NCBI GenBank assembly: GCA_050944415.1
Contig: JBMNRA010000060.1
Location: 1-16,478 of the forward strand
Direction: 5' to 3'
DNA: 16,478 nt
Source of the DNA: Ruminococcus_G sp050944415
GTDB taxonomy: Bacteria; Bacillota; Clostridia; Lachnospirales; Lachnospiraceae
Under the pieces are notes generated by a model. That model was not told the origin of the DNA, ran no database searches, and saw only the letters and a list, made by a program, of their open reading frames with translations. This document shows positions 1 to 7,145 of this stretch, one piece after another. Position 1 is the first letter of the stretch. Each line of letters begins with the position of its first letter. A program made the translations under genes and the position numbers.

Positions 1-66
1 GCTTCAATCCCTGGATATACAGCTAAGAAGGTAATCTGGTTTAATGCACACCTAGGAAATATATAA
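1..66 (+). CDS. Possible 3' end of an unidentified upstream gene
   Basis: The first frame is open from base 1 for 21 codons and ends at a TAA at 64-66. The other two plus frames stop within about 35 bases. The peptide ends in NAHLGNI. I do not recognise it, and 21 open codons is not much above chance, so this is only a hint that a plus-strand gene runs in from the left. It would lie upstream of the MerR-like gene on the same strand. Bases 67-260 hold no gene that I can see. Confidence 0.2.
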   Translation, partial: ASIPGYTAKKVIWFNAHLGNI

Positions 67-165
67 ATGATGAAACGCAAAGGGATACTTCTATATTTTT
101 TCAACTTAAAGTATCTTGACGCTATCTTTCTCTGCCGTCAGCTTGCATTATTTTTGGCTCTATAC

Positions 166-180
166 TACAATACGATTGTA
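166..180 (+). promoter_or_regulatory. Dyad upstream of the MerR-like gene, possible operator
   Basis: A perfect inverted repeat, TACAAT-ACG-ATTGTA, lies about 80 bases upstream of the MerR-like start. MerR-family genes often sit next to a dyad operator that they bind themselves, so autoregulation is possible. I could not place a convincing -35/-10 pair around it. The short arms make this a weak call. A second, weaker inverted repeat (GATACTT at 84-90 and AAGTATC at 109-115) lies further upstream. Confidence 0.25.
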
Positions 181-260
181 TCAACCGCTTCTGATTATTG
201 ATTATAGATTGCGGTCGTTGCTATCGGTCAATACTTTTTTTGATTAACAAAGGAGAACAT

Positions 261-620
261 ATGATATACACGATGATGCAGGTCTGCAGAGAATTGAATA
301 TTACTTATCAGACTTTAAAATTCTACTGTAATGAGGGACTGGTTCCGGGTGTTAAGCGGGATGCGAATAACCGCCGGATTTTTGACGAAAATACGGTAAA
401 ATGGATTAAGGATCTCACCTGTCTGAAAAAATGCGGTTTCAGTATACAGGAAATGAAAGAATATCTGAATCTGTGTCTGGAGGGAGAATCCACCATTTCC
501 CTGCGGCAGGAAATGCTCTCCAGGAAGCGGGAAGCGGCCTTACGTAAGCAATCTGATCCGTACTTTGGAATAAGCTTTATGCGTTCAGACGGTACCCCGC
601 TCCCCAGACTGTTCCGATGA
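261..620 (+). pseudogene. MerR-family regulator, C-terminally truncated
   Basis: The start at 261 is set by an AAAGGAG ribosome binding site at 249-255. An upstream in-frame ATG at 198 has no such site. Residues 1-70 form a MerR winged-helix domain: helix-turn-helix VCRELNITYQTLKFYCNEGL, then the wing and the CGFSIQEMKEYL helix. Residues 71-97 begin the usual coil with LCLEGEST and RQEMLSRKREAALRKQ. After about residue 97 the heptad pattern is lost, and a 22-residue tail (SDPYFGISF to the stop) bears no family resemblance. The tail runs antisense into the end of the response regulator gene. Small MerR regulators normally continue for a further 20-40 coiled-coil residues used for dimerisation, so this looks like a gene cut by a deletion or rearrangement. 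It may still bind DNA weakly, but normal dimerisation is doubtful. Confidence 0.7.
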
Positions 621-1278
621 TCTGGGGATTTCTCGGATCATCTTCAATCTTTTCTCTCAGCCGGTTTATATGGACAGATACGGTGGCCGCGTCTGATACG
701 TAATCAAATCCCCATATTTTTTCAAATAATTCTTCTTTGGAAAATACAATATTGGGATTCTCCGCCATAAACCGCAGCAGTTCAAACTCCCGGTTCGGCA
801 GACGGATCTCTTTGTCCTTCTTCCATACTTTCCATGTCCTGGGCTCAATCATTAAATCCTGAATACAGATCTTTTCGCTGTTCTCTTTCGCGCCGCCGTC
901 TCTTTTTGCCGTAAGGCGGACATACCGTCTGAGATGGGAGCGGACTCTCGCCACCAGCTGGGAGGGATCAAAGGGCTTGGTGATATAATCATCCGCTCCC
1001 AGGCCCAGACCCCGGATGACATCCACCGCCTCGGCCCGCGCCGTCACCATCAGGATGGGAATATCGATTTCATCACGCACCGTGCGGCATATCTCATATC
1101 CGCTGCAGCCGGGAAGCATGATATCCAGAAGCAGCAGATGATACCCGCCCTTTTTCAGCTCGGGAATCACCTCATTTCCATCTTCCACAATGTGCGTTTC
1201 GTATCCGTTGCTTTCCAGATAATCCCTCTCCAACTCAGCGATTTTTATATCATCTTCCGCAATTAATATTTTTTCCAC
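577..1278 (-). CDS. OmpR/PhoB-family response regulator
   Basis: This is a cytoplasmic transcription factor, 233 residues, of normal length for the OmpR family. The receiver domain (about 3-115) has the acidic pair E9-D10, the phosphoacceptor D52 in LLLLDIMLPG, the switch threonine in MVTARAE (T79) and K101 in ITKPFD. The winged-helix output domain (about 135-231) has the family pattern LPNREFELLRFMAENPN, the FSKEELFEKIWG segment, and ends in VWGAGYRLNA. The start is a GTG at 1276-1278, preceded by AGAGGGC seven bases upstream. The gene begins two bases after the stop of the histidine kinase, so the two are one transcriptional unit. It is probably phosphorylated by that kinase. Its regulon is unknown; the neighbouring ATPase or glycolipid genes are candidates by position only. 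Its 3' end overlaps the truncated MerR-like gene tail to tail by 44 bases. Confidence 0.93.
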   Translation of the reverse strand: MEKILIAEDDIKIAELERDYLESNGYETHIVEDGNEVIPELKKGGYHLLLLDIMLPGCSGYEICRTVRDEIDIPILMVTARAEAVDVIRGLGLGADDYITKPFDPSQLVARVRSHLRRYVRLTAKRDGGAKENSEKICIQDLMIEPRTWKVWKKDKEIRLPNREFELLRFMAENPNIVFSKEELFEKIWGFDYVSDAATVSVHINRLREKIEDDPRNPQIIGTVWGAGYRLNA

Positions 1279-1280
1279 GT

Positions 1281-2708
1281 TTATGCCCTCTTTTCATCTT
1301 TGTCTGATTTTGGAAAATACAGGCTGATTTTCAGTCCGGATTCGTTATCGGCCTGTACCCTTCCTCCATGGCGTTCCATGATATATTTTACCACATACAG
1401 ACCCACTCCGCTGCCTTTCTTCGTCCTGGATTCATCACACCGGTAAAATCTTTCAAAGATCCGCCCCAGCTTTTCCTGGGGAACTCCCTGGCCGTTATCC
1501 TTCCATTCCAGAAGTATATGCCGCCTGGTTTCCTTTACCCTTATATCCACCTGAACCGGCGCGGTCATGGCGTATTTCTGACTGTTTTCCAGAAGGTTAT
1601 CCAGTATTCTTCTTACCTGATCCACATCCATGGATATTTCCGGCATATAACCTTCGATGCGCAGCTGAAATTTCAGCAGGCCGGGATCCGCGGTTTTCTC
1701 TTTCTGCGCCGCATATGCCGTCACATATTCTGCCAGATCAGCCTTCACCATATGGAAGGGCATCTGACCGCTCTCCATTCTTGAAAAATCGAAAAGCTTC
1801 CGCAGAAGATCATCCATTTCCTCCGTGGACTCATAGGCAGTTTTCAGATAGGCTCTTTTTTTCTCTTCCGTATCCGCGACTTCATCCAGCACGCCTTTAA
1901 TATACCCCTGTATGGAAGTCAGGGGCGTTCTCAGATCATGGGAAATACCGGTAACCATGTCCGTTCTCGCCCGTTCCGTTCTGGCTCTCTGCTGCCGGTC
2001 TTCCAGAATGGTCTTCTGCATATCATTAAAGGCCTGACACACATGCTCAAATTCTTTTTCGCCGTGGTAATCAATCTCTTCCTGCAGGTTTCCCTTTTGG
2101 ATCCGTTTCGCGCCTTTTACCAGCTATTCCACCGGCTCCATGATCACCCTGTTCATTCTGCGTGTGAAAAAGGAGGCGAGAAACATCAGAAAAGCTATGG
2201 CCAGAATTCCCGCCCCGATCACCGCCGCAAGGAACACGTAAAAAGACGTGTTCAGCGATGATACCAGCCAGTTGTTTTCCGCAAAGCGCACCGCCACAAG
2301 ATAAGTATCCCGCTGTTCCAGATATTTGCCCGCAGCGGTTGCTTTCTGGTAAGAGAATATATCCGTCCTGCCGCTTTTGTCATCCACGGAAAAGAATTCC
2401 GCCAGTTCCCGCATCTTTTCTCCCTGATCGCCGGATATCACTTTTCCGCCGGCAATTTCCGCGGTATGATACTCCCATTTGCCAACCTGGCGCTGAAGAT
2501 CTTCCGCGCTTTTTATATCTTCCGACTCCATCAGGTCCACAACTTCTCCAATATGGGAATCCAGCTTCGTCTGGCTGAGCGAATAGATCTGATTTTCAAG
2601 GGAATCCTCAAAGAAGACCAGCACAGCCAGAATAATGATCATAAGGGAAATCATCGCCGCAAACAGGATTTTCATATTGGAACGGAACATACGCTTTTTC
2701 AAAGACAT
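1281..2708 (-). pseudogene. Sensor histidine kinase interrupted by an in-frame TAG
   Basis: Two open segments in one frame (2124-2708 and about 1281-2123) together encode a 475-residue membrane histidine kinase with one amber codon. The N-terminal part has TM1 (about 12-33), an extracytoplasmic sensor region (about 34-150) and TM2 (about 155-178). The HAMP linker begins at RMNRVIMEPVE, is hit by TAG at codon 195, and continues as LVKGAKRIQKGNLQEEIDYH. The dimerisation helix has the phosphoacceptor H257 in GISHDLRTPLT. The ATPase domain has the N box DNLLENSQKY, the G1 box DNGQGVP and the G2 box KGSGVGLYVVK. The start at 2708 follows an AGAGGAAAA site. No frameshift or other stop is present, so the damage is a single codon. 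If real and not suppressed, the product is a membrane stub, and any kinase part would need reinitiation (a GTG at 2040-2042 is the first open start, without an obvious site). Confidence 0.85.
2124..2126 (-). other. In-frame amber codon within the kinase HAMP domain
   Basis: The plus strand reads CTA here, giving TAG between GAA (E194) and CTG (L196). In related HAMP linkers a lysine, glutamate or glutamine commonly stands at this place, and AAG, GAG or CAG each become TAG by one base change. This supports a point mutation or base-call error rather than a domain boundary. Confidence 0.9.
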
Positions 2709-2760
2709 CGGTTTTCCTCTTTTCTCTTCCTTATCTGTCCCTTATCATAACGCAGAGTCC

Positions 2761-5079
2761 CTACTTTTTCCAGTCCCATCTACGAAAAGAGCTTCTGCGG
2801 CGCATCTGCTCCAAAAGCAGAACCGCCAGAAGAGAGAGCGCTGCTCCTGCCAGTATATATAATCTCATTTCCCCGGAGACAGGGCTGACCTGGAAAAGAG
2901 AGGGCAGAAGGCCAAGCGCTCCAAAGGTTCCCGCCGCCATCGTAACGCAGATAAAAAGTCTGAGGGGATTGAAGGGAACACAGCTTTTTATCACCGCCGA
3001 CATGGAAATCAGAATCAGCAGCAGGTACATAACGGTCTGTCTTTCCGCCAGGGTAAATGGCGAGAGAAAGCTTATCAGCGCAATCATTCCCGTAACGGTT
3101 ATTCCGAAAGGCGCCGCATGCCCCAGGGCCGTCGGCAGGAACCGGCCTTTGATCCGGCTGGTATCCGATTCCAGAATCGTCAGAAAGGAAGGATAGGCTT
3201 CGATGCAGGCGTCGATTAAGGTAATCTGTATCGGAATAAAGGGAAAGGGCTGATTAGTAAACAGGCAGAGGAAGGATACCAGTACGGAATAAATGGTTTT
3301 GATAAAGAATACCTGAGCAGTCCTCGTCACATTGTGAATTACTTTTCTTCCTTCCATCACCACCTGGGGCAGATTGGTAAAATCAGAATTCAGCAGAACC
3401 ACTTGTGAAATCTGACGGCTTGCGTCGCTGCCGTCGGCAACCGCGATGGAGCAGTCCGCTTCCCGAAGCGCCAGCAGGTCATTCACACCGTCTCCCGTCA
3501 TGGCCACCTGGCGCCCCTGCCGTTTCATCGCTTTTACCAGCTCCTGTTTCTGCCTGGGTGTTACTCTGGCAAACACCGCGTATTTTTTGACAAGAGCGTC
3601 ATAATCCGGCTCTCCCTTTAAGGCTGAAAGATCCAGCGCGTCCCGCCATCTGTGAAGTCCCGCGCGTTTCGCGATTTGCGACACTGTCAGGATATGATCG
3701 CCGGAGATAATTTTTACCTCTACCCCTTCTCTGCGGAAAAATTCCAGCGTTTCCTTTGCATGGGGACGTATCGTATCCTCAAGGACCACTGCGTAAAGCG
3801 GCTGAATCTGTCCCGGAAGAGCGCTTTCATCTTCCCATACTCTTCCCGTATACCCGATCACAATTACTCTGCGGCCCCGTTTCATCTCCTGCTCCAGATT
3901 TTCCGGCAGTTTTCCCAGCAGTTTTTCCGGAGCTCCCGCGAATACGGTTCCCGCCTCCTGGAAACTTACGCTTCCCCATTTTCTTTTTGATGAGAAGGGA
4001 ATTTTATATACCGGCTGATACGCCTGTTTCTGCTGAAACTTCTCTTTCAGCGCCCGGAAAGTGGCATTATTGTCATCGCAGGCAGACATATAGGATTCCA
4101 CCAGCAGATCCGCTTCACCTCTCGGGAAAAAGGTCATTGGAAGGACGGATATTACTTTCAGACTGCCGTCGGTAATGGTGCCTGTTTTGTCCAGACAGAG
4201 CGTATCCACATGGGCAAGCGTCTCAAGAGAATAAATATTCTGGACGAGAATCTTCATTTTTGCCAGCCGGATGACGCCCGCCGCCAGAGATACGGAAATC
4301 AGCAGTACCAGCCCCTTTGGCAGCATGCCCAGCAGAGCGGCGGCGGAAGACACAACCGCCTCGTTTACCGGTGACTGCCGGATGACAAAGGCTTCGATAA
4401 ACAGTAAAATCCCCAGCGGAATAATCAGGAAACTGGTAAAATGTGTGACTTTTCTCATAGAGCCCAGCAGCTCCGACTGTACCTGTTTTTCCTTCTTTAC
4501 TTCACTGGCCAGTTTCGCCGCGTAATTGTCATTGCCCACATGAATGACCCGGGCATAGGCTTTTCCGGCGATGACAGAACTGCCGGAAAAAAGTTTTGCT
4601 CCTTTTTCTTTTACCACGCCGTCGCTTTCTCCGGTCAGCAAAGACTCGTTTACTTCCAGCATTCCGTCAACCACTACCGCGTCGCTGCAGATCTGATTGC
4701 CGCTTTCAAGCACAATCAGATCATCCCTGACAATTTCATCCAGATCCACCAGCATTTCCTGGCCTTCCCGCAGGACACATACGCTGGGCCGGTTGAGAAT
4801 CGAAAGTTCATCTACCAGTCTTTTTGCCTTCAGCTCCTGAACAGTGCCAATCACAATGTTCAAAATGATAATGCAGATAAACAGCATATTGGAATATGCT
4901 CCCACTGCGAATAAAAGCCCCGCAATCAGAAAATTCAGGAAGTTGAACAATGTAAATAAATTATCCCGGATGATTTGTCCTGTGCTTTTTGTGATTTCCC
5001 CGGATTTATTTTTCCCCCCGTCTTTTTCCCTTCGCTCCATTACTTCACGAACAGATAAACCTGACAGCTTTTCGCTCAT
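2761..5079 (-). CDS. CtpE-like cation-transporting P-type ATPase
   Basis: A 772-residue integral membrane pump that would use ATP to move a cation. An N-terminal cytoplasmic tail leads into two membrane helices (about 45-82). The actuator domain carries LTGES (148-152). Two more helices follow (about 213-270), including GMLPKGLVLL with the M4 proline at 254. The phosphorylation site is D297 in DKTGT, the nucleotide-binding domain runs about 310-435, and the hinge motif is TGDGVND (528-534). Membrane segments fill about 590-760. No heavy-metal CXXC domain or CPC motif is present, so it is not a copper/zinc P1B pump. The M4 sequence and overall length fit the CtpE-like subgroup, whose mycobacterial member has been linked to calcium uptake; the substrate here is inferred only. 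The start follows AGGAGG. The histidine kinase begins 52 bases downstream with no terminator seen, so co-transcription is plausible. Confidence 0.88.
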   Translation of the reverse strand: MSEKLSGLSVREVMERREKDGGKNKSGEITKSTGQIIRDNLFTLFNFLNFLIAGLLFAVGAYSNMLFICIIILNIVIGTVQELKAKRLVDELSILNRPSVCVLREGQEMLVDLDEIVRDDLIVLESGNQICSDAVVVDGMLEVNESLLTGESDGVVKEKGAKLFSGSSVIAGKAYARVIHVGNDNYAAKLASEVKKEKQVQSELLGSMRKVTHFTSFLIIPLGILLFIEAFVIRQSPVNEAVVSSAAALLGMLPKGLVLLISVSLAAGVIRLAKMKILVQNIYSLETLAHVDTLCLDKTGTITDGSLKVISVLPMTFFPRGEADLLVESYMSACDDNNATFRALKEKFQQKQAYQPVYKIPFSSKRKWGSVSFQEAGTVFAGAPEKLLGKLPENLEQEMKRGRRVIVIGYTGRVWEDESALPGQIQPLYAVVLEDTIRPHAKETLEFFRREGVEVKIISGDHILTVSQIAKRAGLHRWRDALDLSALKGEPDYDALVKKYAVFARVTPRQKQELVKAMKRQGRQVAMTGDGVNDLLALREADCSIAVADGSDASRQISQVVLLNSDFTNLPQVVMEGRKVIHNVTRTAQVFFIKTIYSVLVSFLCLFTNQPFPFIPIQITLIDACIEAYPSFLTILESDTSRIKGRFLPTALGHAAPFGITVTGMIALISFLSPFTLAERQTVMYLLLILISMSAVIKSCVPFNPLRLFICVTMAAGTFGALGLLPSLFQVSPVSGEMRLYILAGAALSLLAVLLLEQMRRRSSFRRWDWKK

Positions 5080-5138
5080 TATCCTTTCCTCCTGCCATTG
5101 CTTACATTTTATCTAAATTCAGATAAAGGATAACAGGA

Positions 5139-5154
5139 CGGAATAAATATTCCG
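5139..5154 (-). other. Small hairpin in the gap before the ATPase gene
   Basis: The 85-base gap between the second GT4 gene and the ATPase gene holds an inverted repeat CGGAATA/TATTCCG with a 2-nt centre (fewer pairs if the loop opens to 4 nt). It starts about 10 bases after the GT4 stop codon. No T-run follows on the minus strand, so it is a poor intrinsic terminator. It could be an operator or an RNA processing feature between the glycosyltransferase genes and the ATPase gene. The rest of the gap is AT-rich, with no promoter I would defend. Confidence 0.25.
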
Positions 5155-5164
5155 CTTAAAATTG

Positions 5165-6217
5165 TTAAACATTTCTTAAACTCTTCCCCACACACGGCTG
5201 CCGCCCGCCTTCCCCAAGCTGTTCCATCTGATAGATTTCATTCAGCAGCAGGCCCGTCTGGCGGATACTGTGTTCTTCCGCCAGCTTTCTTCCCGCCCCT
5301 GTCATATCCGAACAGTCTTTATAAAAAACAGATTCCAGTCCCTGCCGGAACTCTTCAATATCTCCTGCCTTATATACATGAACGCCATTTTTCAGCCAGT
5401 CTTCATAGACCGGGATGTCCCTTACAATCACCGGAATCTCACAGGCAAGAGCCTCCAGAACCACGATTCCTTCCGTTTCTTCATAACTGAAAAAAGCAAA
5501 AGCGTCCGCTCCGCAGTATGCCGCCTTTAACTCCTCCGGCTTCACATATCCCGCAAATATCACATTTTCTGTTTTCTTCTTTATCGCCCGTTTCACCGCA
5601 GGCGGCACCGCCCATAAATTTCCGCCTCCAAACCAGATAAACAGCACCTCCGGCATCCCGGCCGCCAGTTTCAGAAAATCAAAAATTCCCTTCCTGGGTA
5701 TCAGATGTCCGGCGGAGATCACTGCTTTTCTGTGATCCGGAATCCGATACTTTCTGCGGAAAGCTCTTCCCATTTCCGCGTCTTTATGGAAAAAACCTGT
5801 GTCCACTCCGTTGGTAACGGCGTAGATACGCGGCTTCAGCCCGTATCCTGTCAGCAGACGTCTGGAATATTCCGTGGGCGTAAGAATCACATCTCCCAGG
5901 CTGTAGCACCGGCAGATCCACTTTTTGAAAAAAGCGGCTGCCCGGTTGGAGCCGATGAAAGAATCGCAGAAATCTTCCATTGTGGAATGCCCGTAATAGA
6001 CCACCTTTTTCCCCTGTTTTCTGGCAGCATAGGCCGCGAAGGCAGCGTCCGGGAAAACAGTGTTGATATGTATCACCGATGCCTCCTTCCAGTTTTCAGC
6101 CAGCGGCGCCCCCGTTTCTCTCAGCATCTGTTCCTGATGGCGAATGGCGCTTCCCACCCCGCTTTTGCTCACAACGGATAGTCCGCCTTTATATATGTAA
6201 ATCTTCATTTTCTCCAT
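5165..6217 (-). CDS. GT4 glycosyltransferase, glycolipid galactosyl/glucosyltransferase-like
   Basis: A 350-residue cytoplasmic or membrane-associated GT-B enzyme. The N-terminal lobe starts MKIYIYKGG and has the acceptor-side loop SGVGSAIRHQEQ (about 19-30), HINTVFPDA (50-58), GHSTMEDF and VTNGVD. The C-terminal nucleotide-sugar lobe has AGHLIPRKGIFD and the GT4 E-x7-E motif EETEGIVVLEAL (E247/E255). The short SG(V/I)G-AIRHQ loop with the GHST-EDF segment recalls enzymes that add the second hexose to monoglycosyl-diacylglycerol (CpoA/LafB type). That assignment is from memory of the family and is an inference. The start at 6217 overlaps the preceding gene by 29 bases. An ATG three codons later is an alternative, and GGAG sequences lie near both. 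With the diacylglycerol-type GT4 at 10068-11231 it would complete a two-step glycolipid pathway. Confidence 0.85.
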   Translation of the reverse strand: MEKMKIYIYKGGLSVVSKSGVGSAIRHQEQMLRETGAPLAENWKEASVIHINTVFPDAAFAAYAARKQGKKVVYYGHSTMEDFCDSFIGSNRAAAFFKKWICRCYSLGDVILTPTEYSRRLLTGYGLKPRIYAVTNGVDTGFFHKDAEMGRAFRRKYRIPDHRKAVISAGHLIPRKGIFDFLKLAAGMPEVLFIWFGGGNLWAVPPAVKRAIKKKTENVIFAGYVKPEELKAAYCGADAFAFFSYEETEGIVVLEALACEIPVIVRDIPVYEDWLKNGVHVYKAGDIEEFRQGLESVFYKDCSDMTGAGRKLAEEHSIRQTGLLLNEIYQMEQLGEGGRQPCVGKSLRNV

Positions 6218-7145
6218 CTTTCCAGGTCTCCTTCAGCAAATAAATCGGCCTTCTTTTCACTTCCATATACATCCGCGCCAGATACTGTCCCAGAATCCCG
6301 GCACAGAGCAGCTGCACGCCGCCGATAAAGAAAATCGCGCACATTAAAGTAGTCCATCCCTGCACCGGATCGTGCCAGATAATATACCGGACAATCAAAA
6401 CGCAGATGGTCAGAAAAGCAATCCCGCAGAAAAGAATCCCTCCATAAGAGGAAATGGACAGCGGCAGAGTAGAAAATCCCAATACCCCGTCCATAGAATA
6501 TTTGAACAGCTTTTTCAGAGACCATTTAGTCCTGCCTGCCGCCCGTTCCACGTTAGGATATTCCAGCCACTTTGTGGAATATCCTACCCAGCTGAACATG
6601 CCTTTGGAGAAGCGGTTGCATTCCCGCAAACGCAGCACGGAATCCGCCACCTTTCTTTTCATCATCCGGAAGTCTCTGGCCCCTTCCACCACCGGCACTT
6701 TTGAAATCCGGTTCAGCGTCCTGTAAAAAACATCGGAAAAGAAGGAGCGTATTTTTTTCTCTCCCTTCCGGTCCGTCCGGCGGGCTGCCACACAGTCATA
6801 CTCTCCCTTTTCCAGTTCCTCATACATGACGGGAATCATCTCCGGAGGATCCTGCAGATCCGCGTCCATGACAGCAATATAATCTCCCTGGGCGTATTCC
6901 ATGCCCGCGAAAAGCGCTGCTTCCTTGCCGAAATTTCTCGAAAAGGACAGATAGCCGCACCTTTCGTCCTGACTGCTCAGTTTTCTTAATATCTCAAGGG
7001 TTCCGTCGGCAGATCCGTCATCCACAAACAGTAATTCAAATGCCGCGTGTTCCATCTGTCCCATGATCTTCTTCATGTTCTCATAGTAAATCGGGAGAAC
7101 CTCCTGCTCATTCAGACATGGGACCACAATACTGATTTTCTTCAT
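6189..7145 (-). CDS. CsbB/GtrB-like polyprenyl-phosphate glycosyltransferase (GT2)
   Basis: A 318-residue inner-face membrane enzyme of the DPM1-like GT2 group. The catalytic domain opens with ISIVVPCLNE, then VDDGSADGT (41-49), SRNFGKEAAL, and the metal-binding D94-A-D96 in MDADLQDPPEM. Further on are a DFRMMKR segment and a polybasic YPNVERAAGRTKWSLKKL stretch. Two C-terminal membrane helices (about 228-255 and 262-290) precede a basic tail. This build is that of CsbB (B. subtilis), GtlA (Listeria) and GtrB, which move a sugar from a nucleotide donor to undecaprenyl phosphate. The sugar cannot be read from sequence. A GGGAGG site lies five bases before the ATG. The start overlaps the end of the YfhO-family gene by 38 bases, the same pairing as csbB-yfhO, which supports a shared job: donor synthesis here, transfer outside the membrane by the YfhO protein. 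Confidence 0.9.
   Translation of the reverse strand: MKKISIVVPCLNEQEVLPIYYENMKKIMGQMEHAAFELLFVDDGSADGTLEILRKLSSQDERCGYLSFSRNFGKEAALFAGMEYAQGDYIAVMDADLQDPPEMIPVMYEELEKGEYDCVAARRTDRKGEKKIRSFFSDVFYRTLNRISKVPVVEGARDFRMMKRKVADSVLRLRECNRFSKGMFSWVGYSTKWLEYPNVERAAGRTKWSLKKLFKYSMDGVLGFSTLPLSISSYGGILFCGIAFLTICVLIVRYIIWHDPVQGWTTLMCAIFFIGGVQLLCAGILGQYLARMYMEVKRRPIYLLKETWKDGENEDLHI

Noticed and set aside
2124..2126. Amber codon read as pyrrolysine
   Set aside because: No pyl genes are in the window, the position in a HAMP linker has no catalytic need for pyrrolysine, and a simple nonsense change explains it.
5104..5164. Promoter for the ATPase gene (TAAAAT-like box near 5105-5110)
   Set aside because: No matching -35 box at a usual distance was found; AT-rich intergenic sequence gives such boxes by chance.
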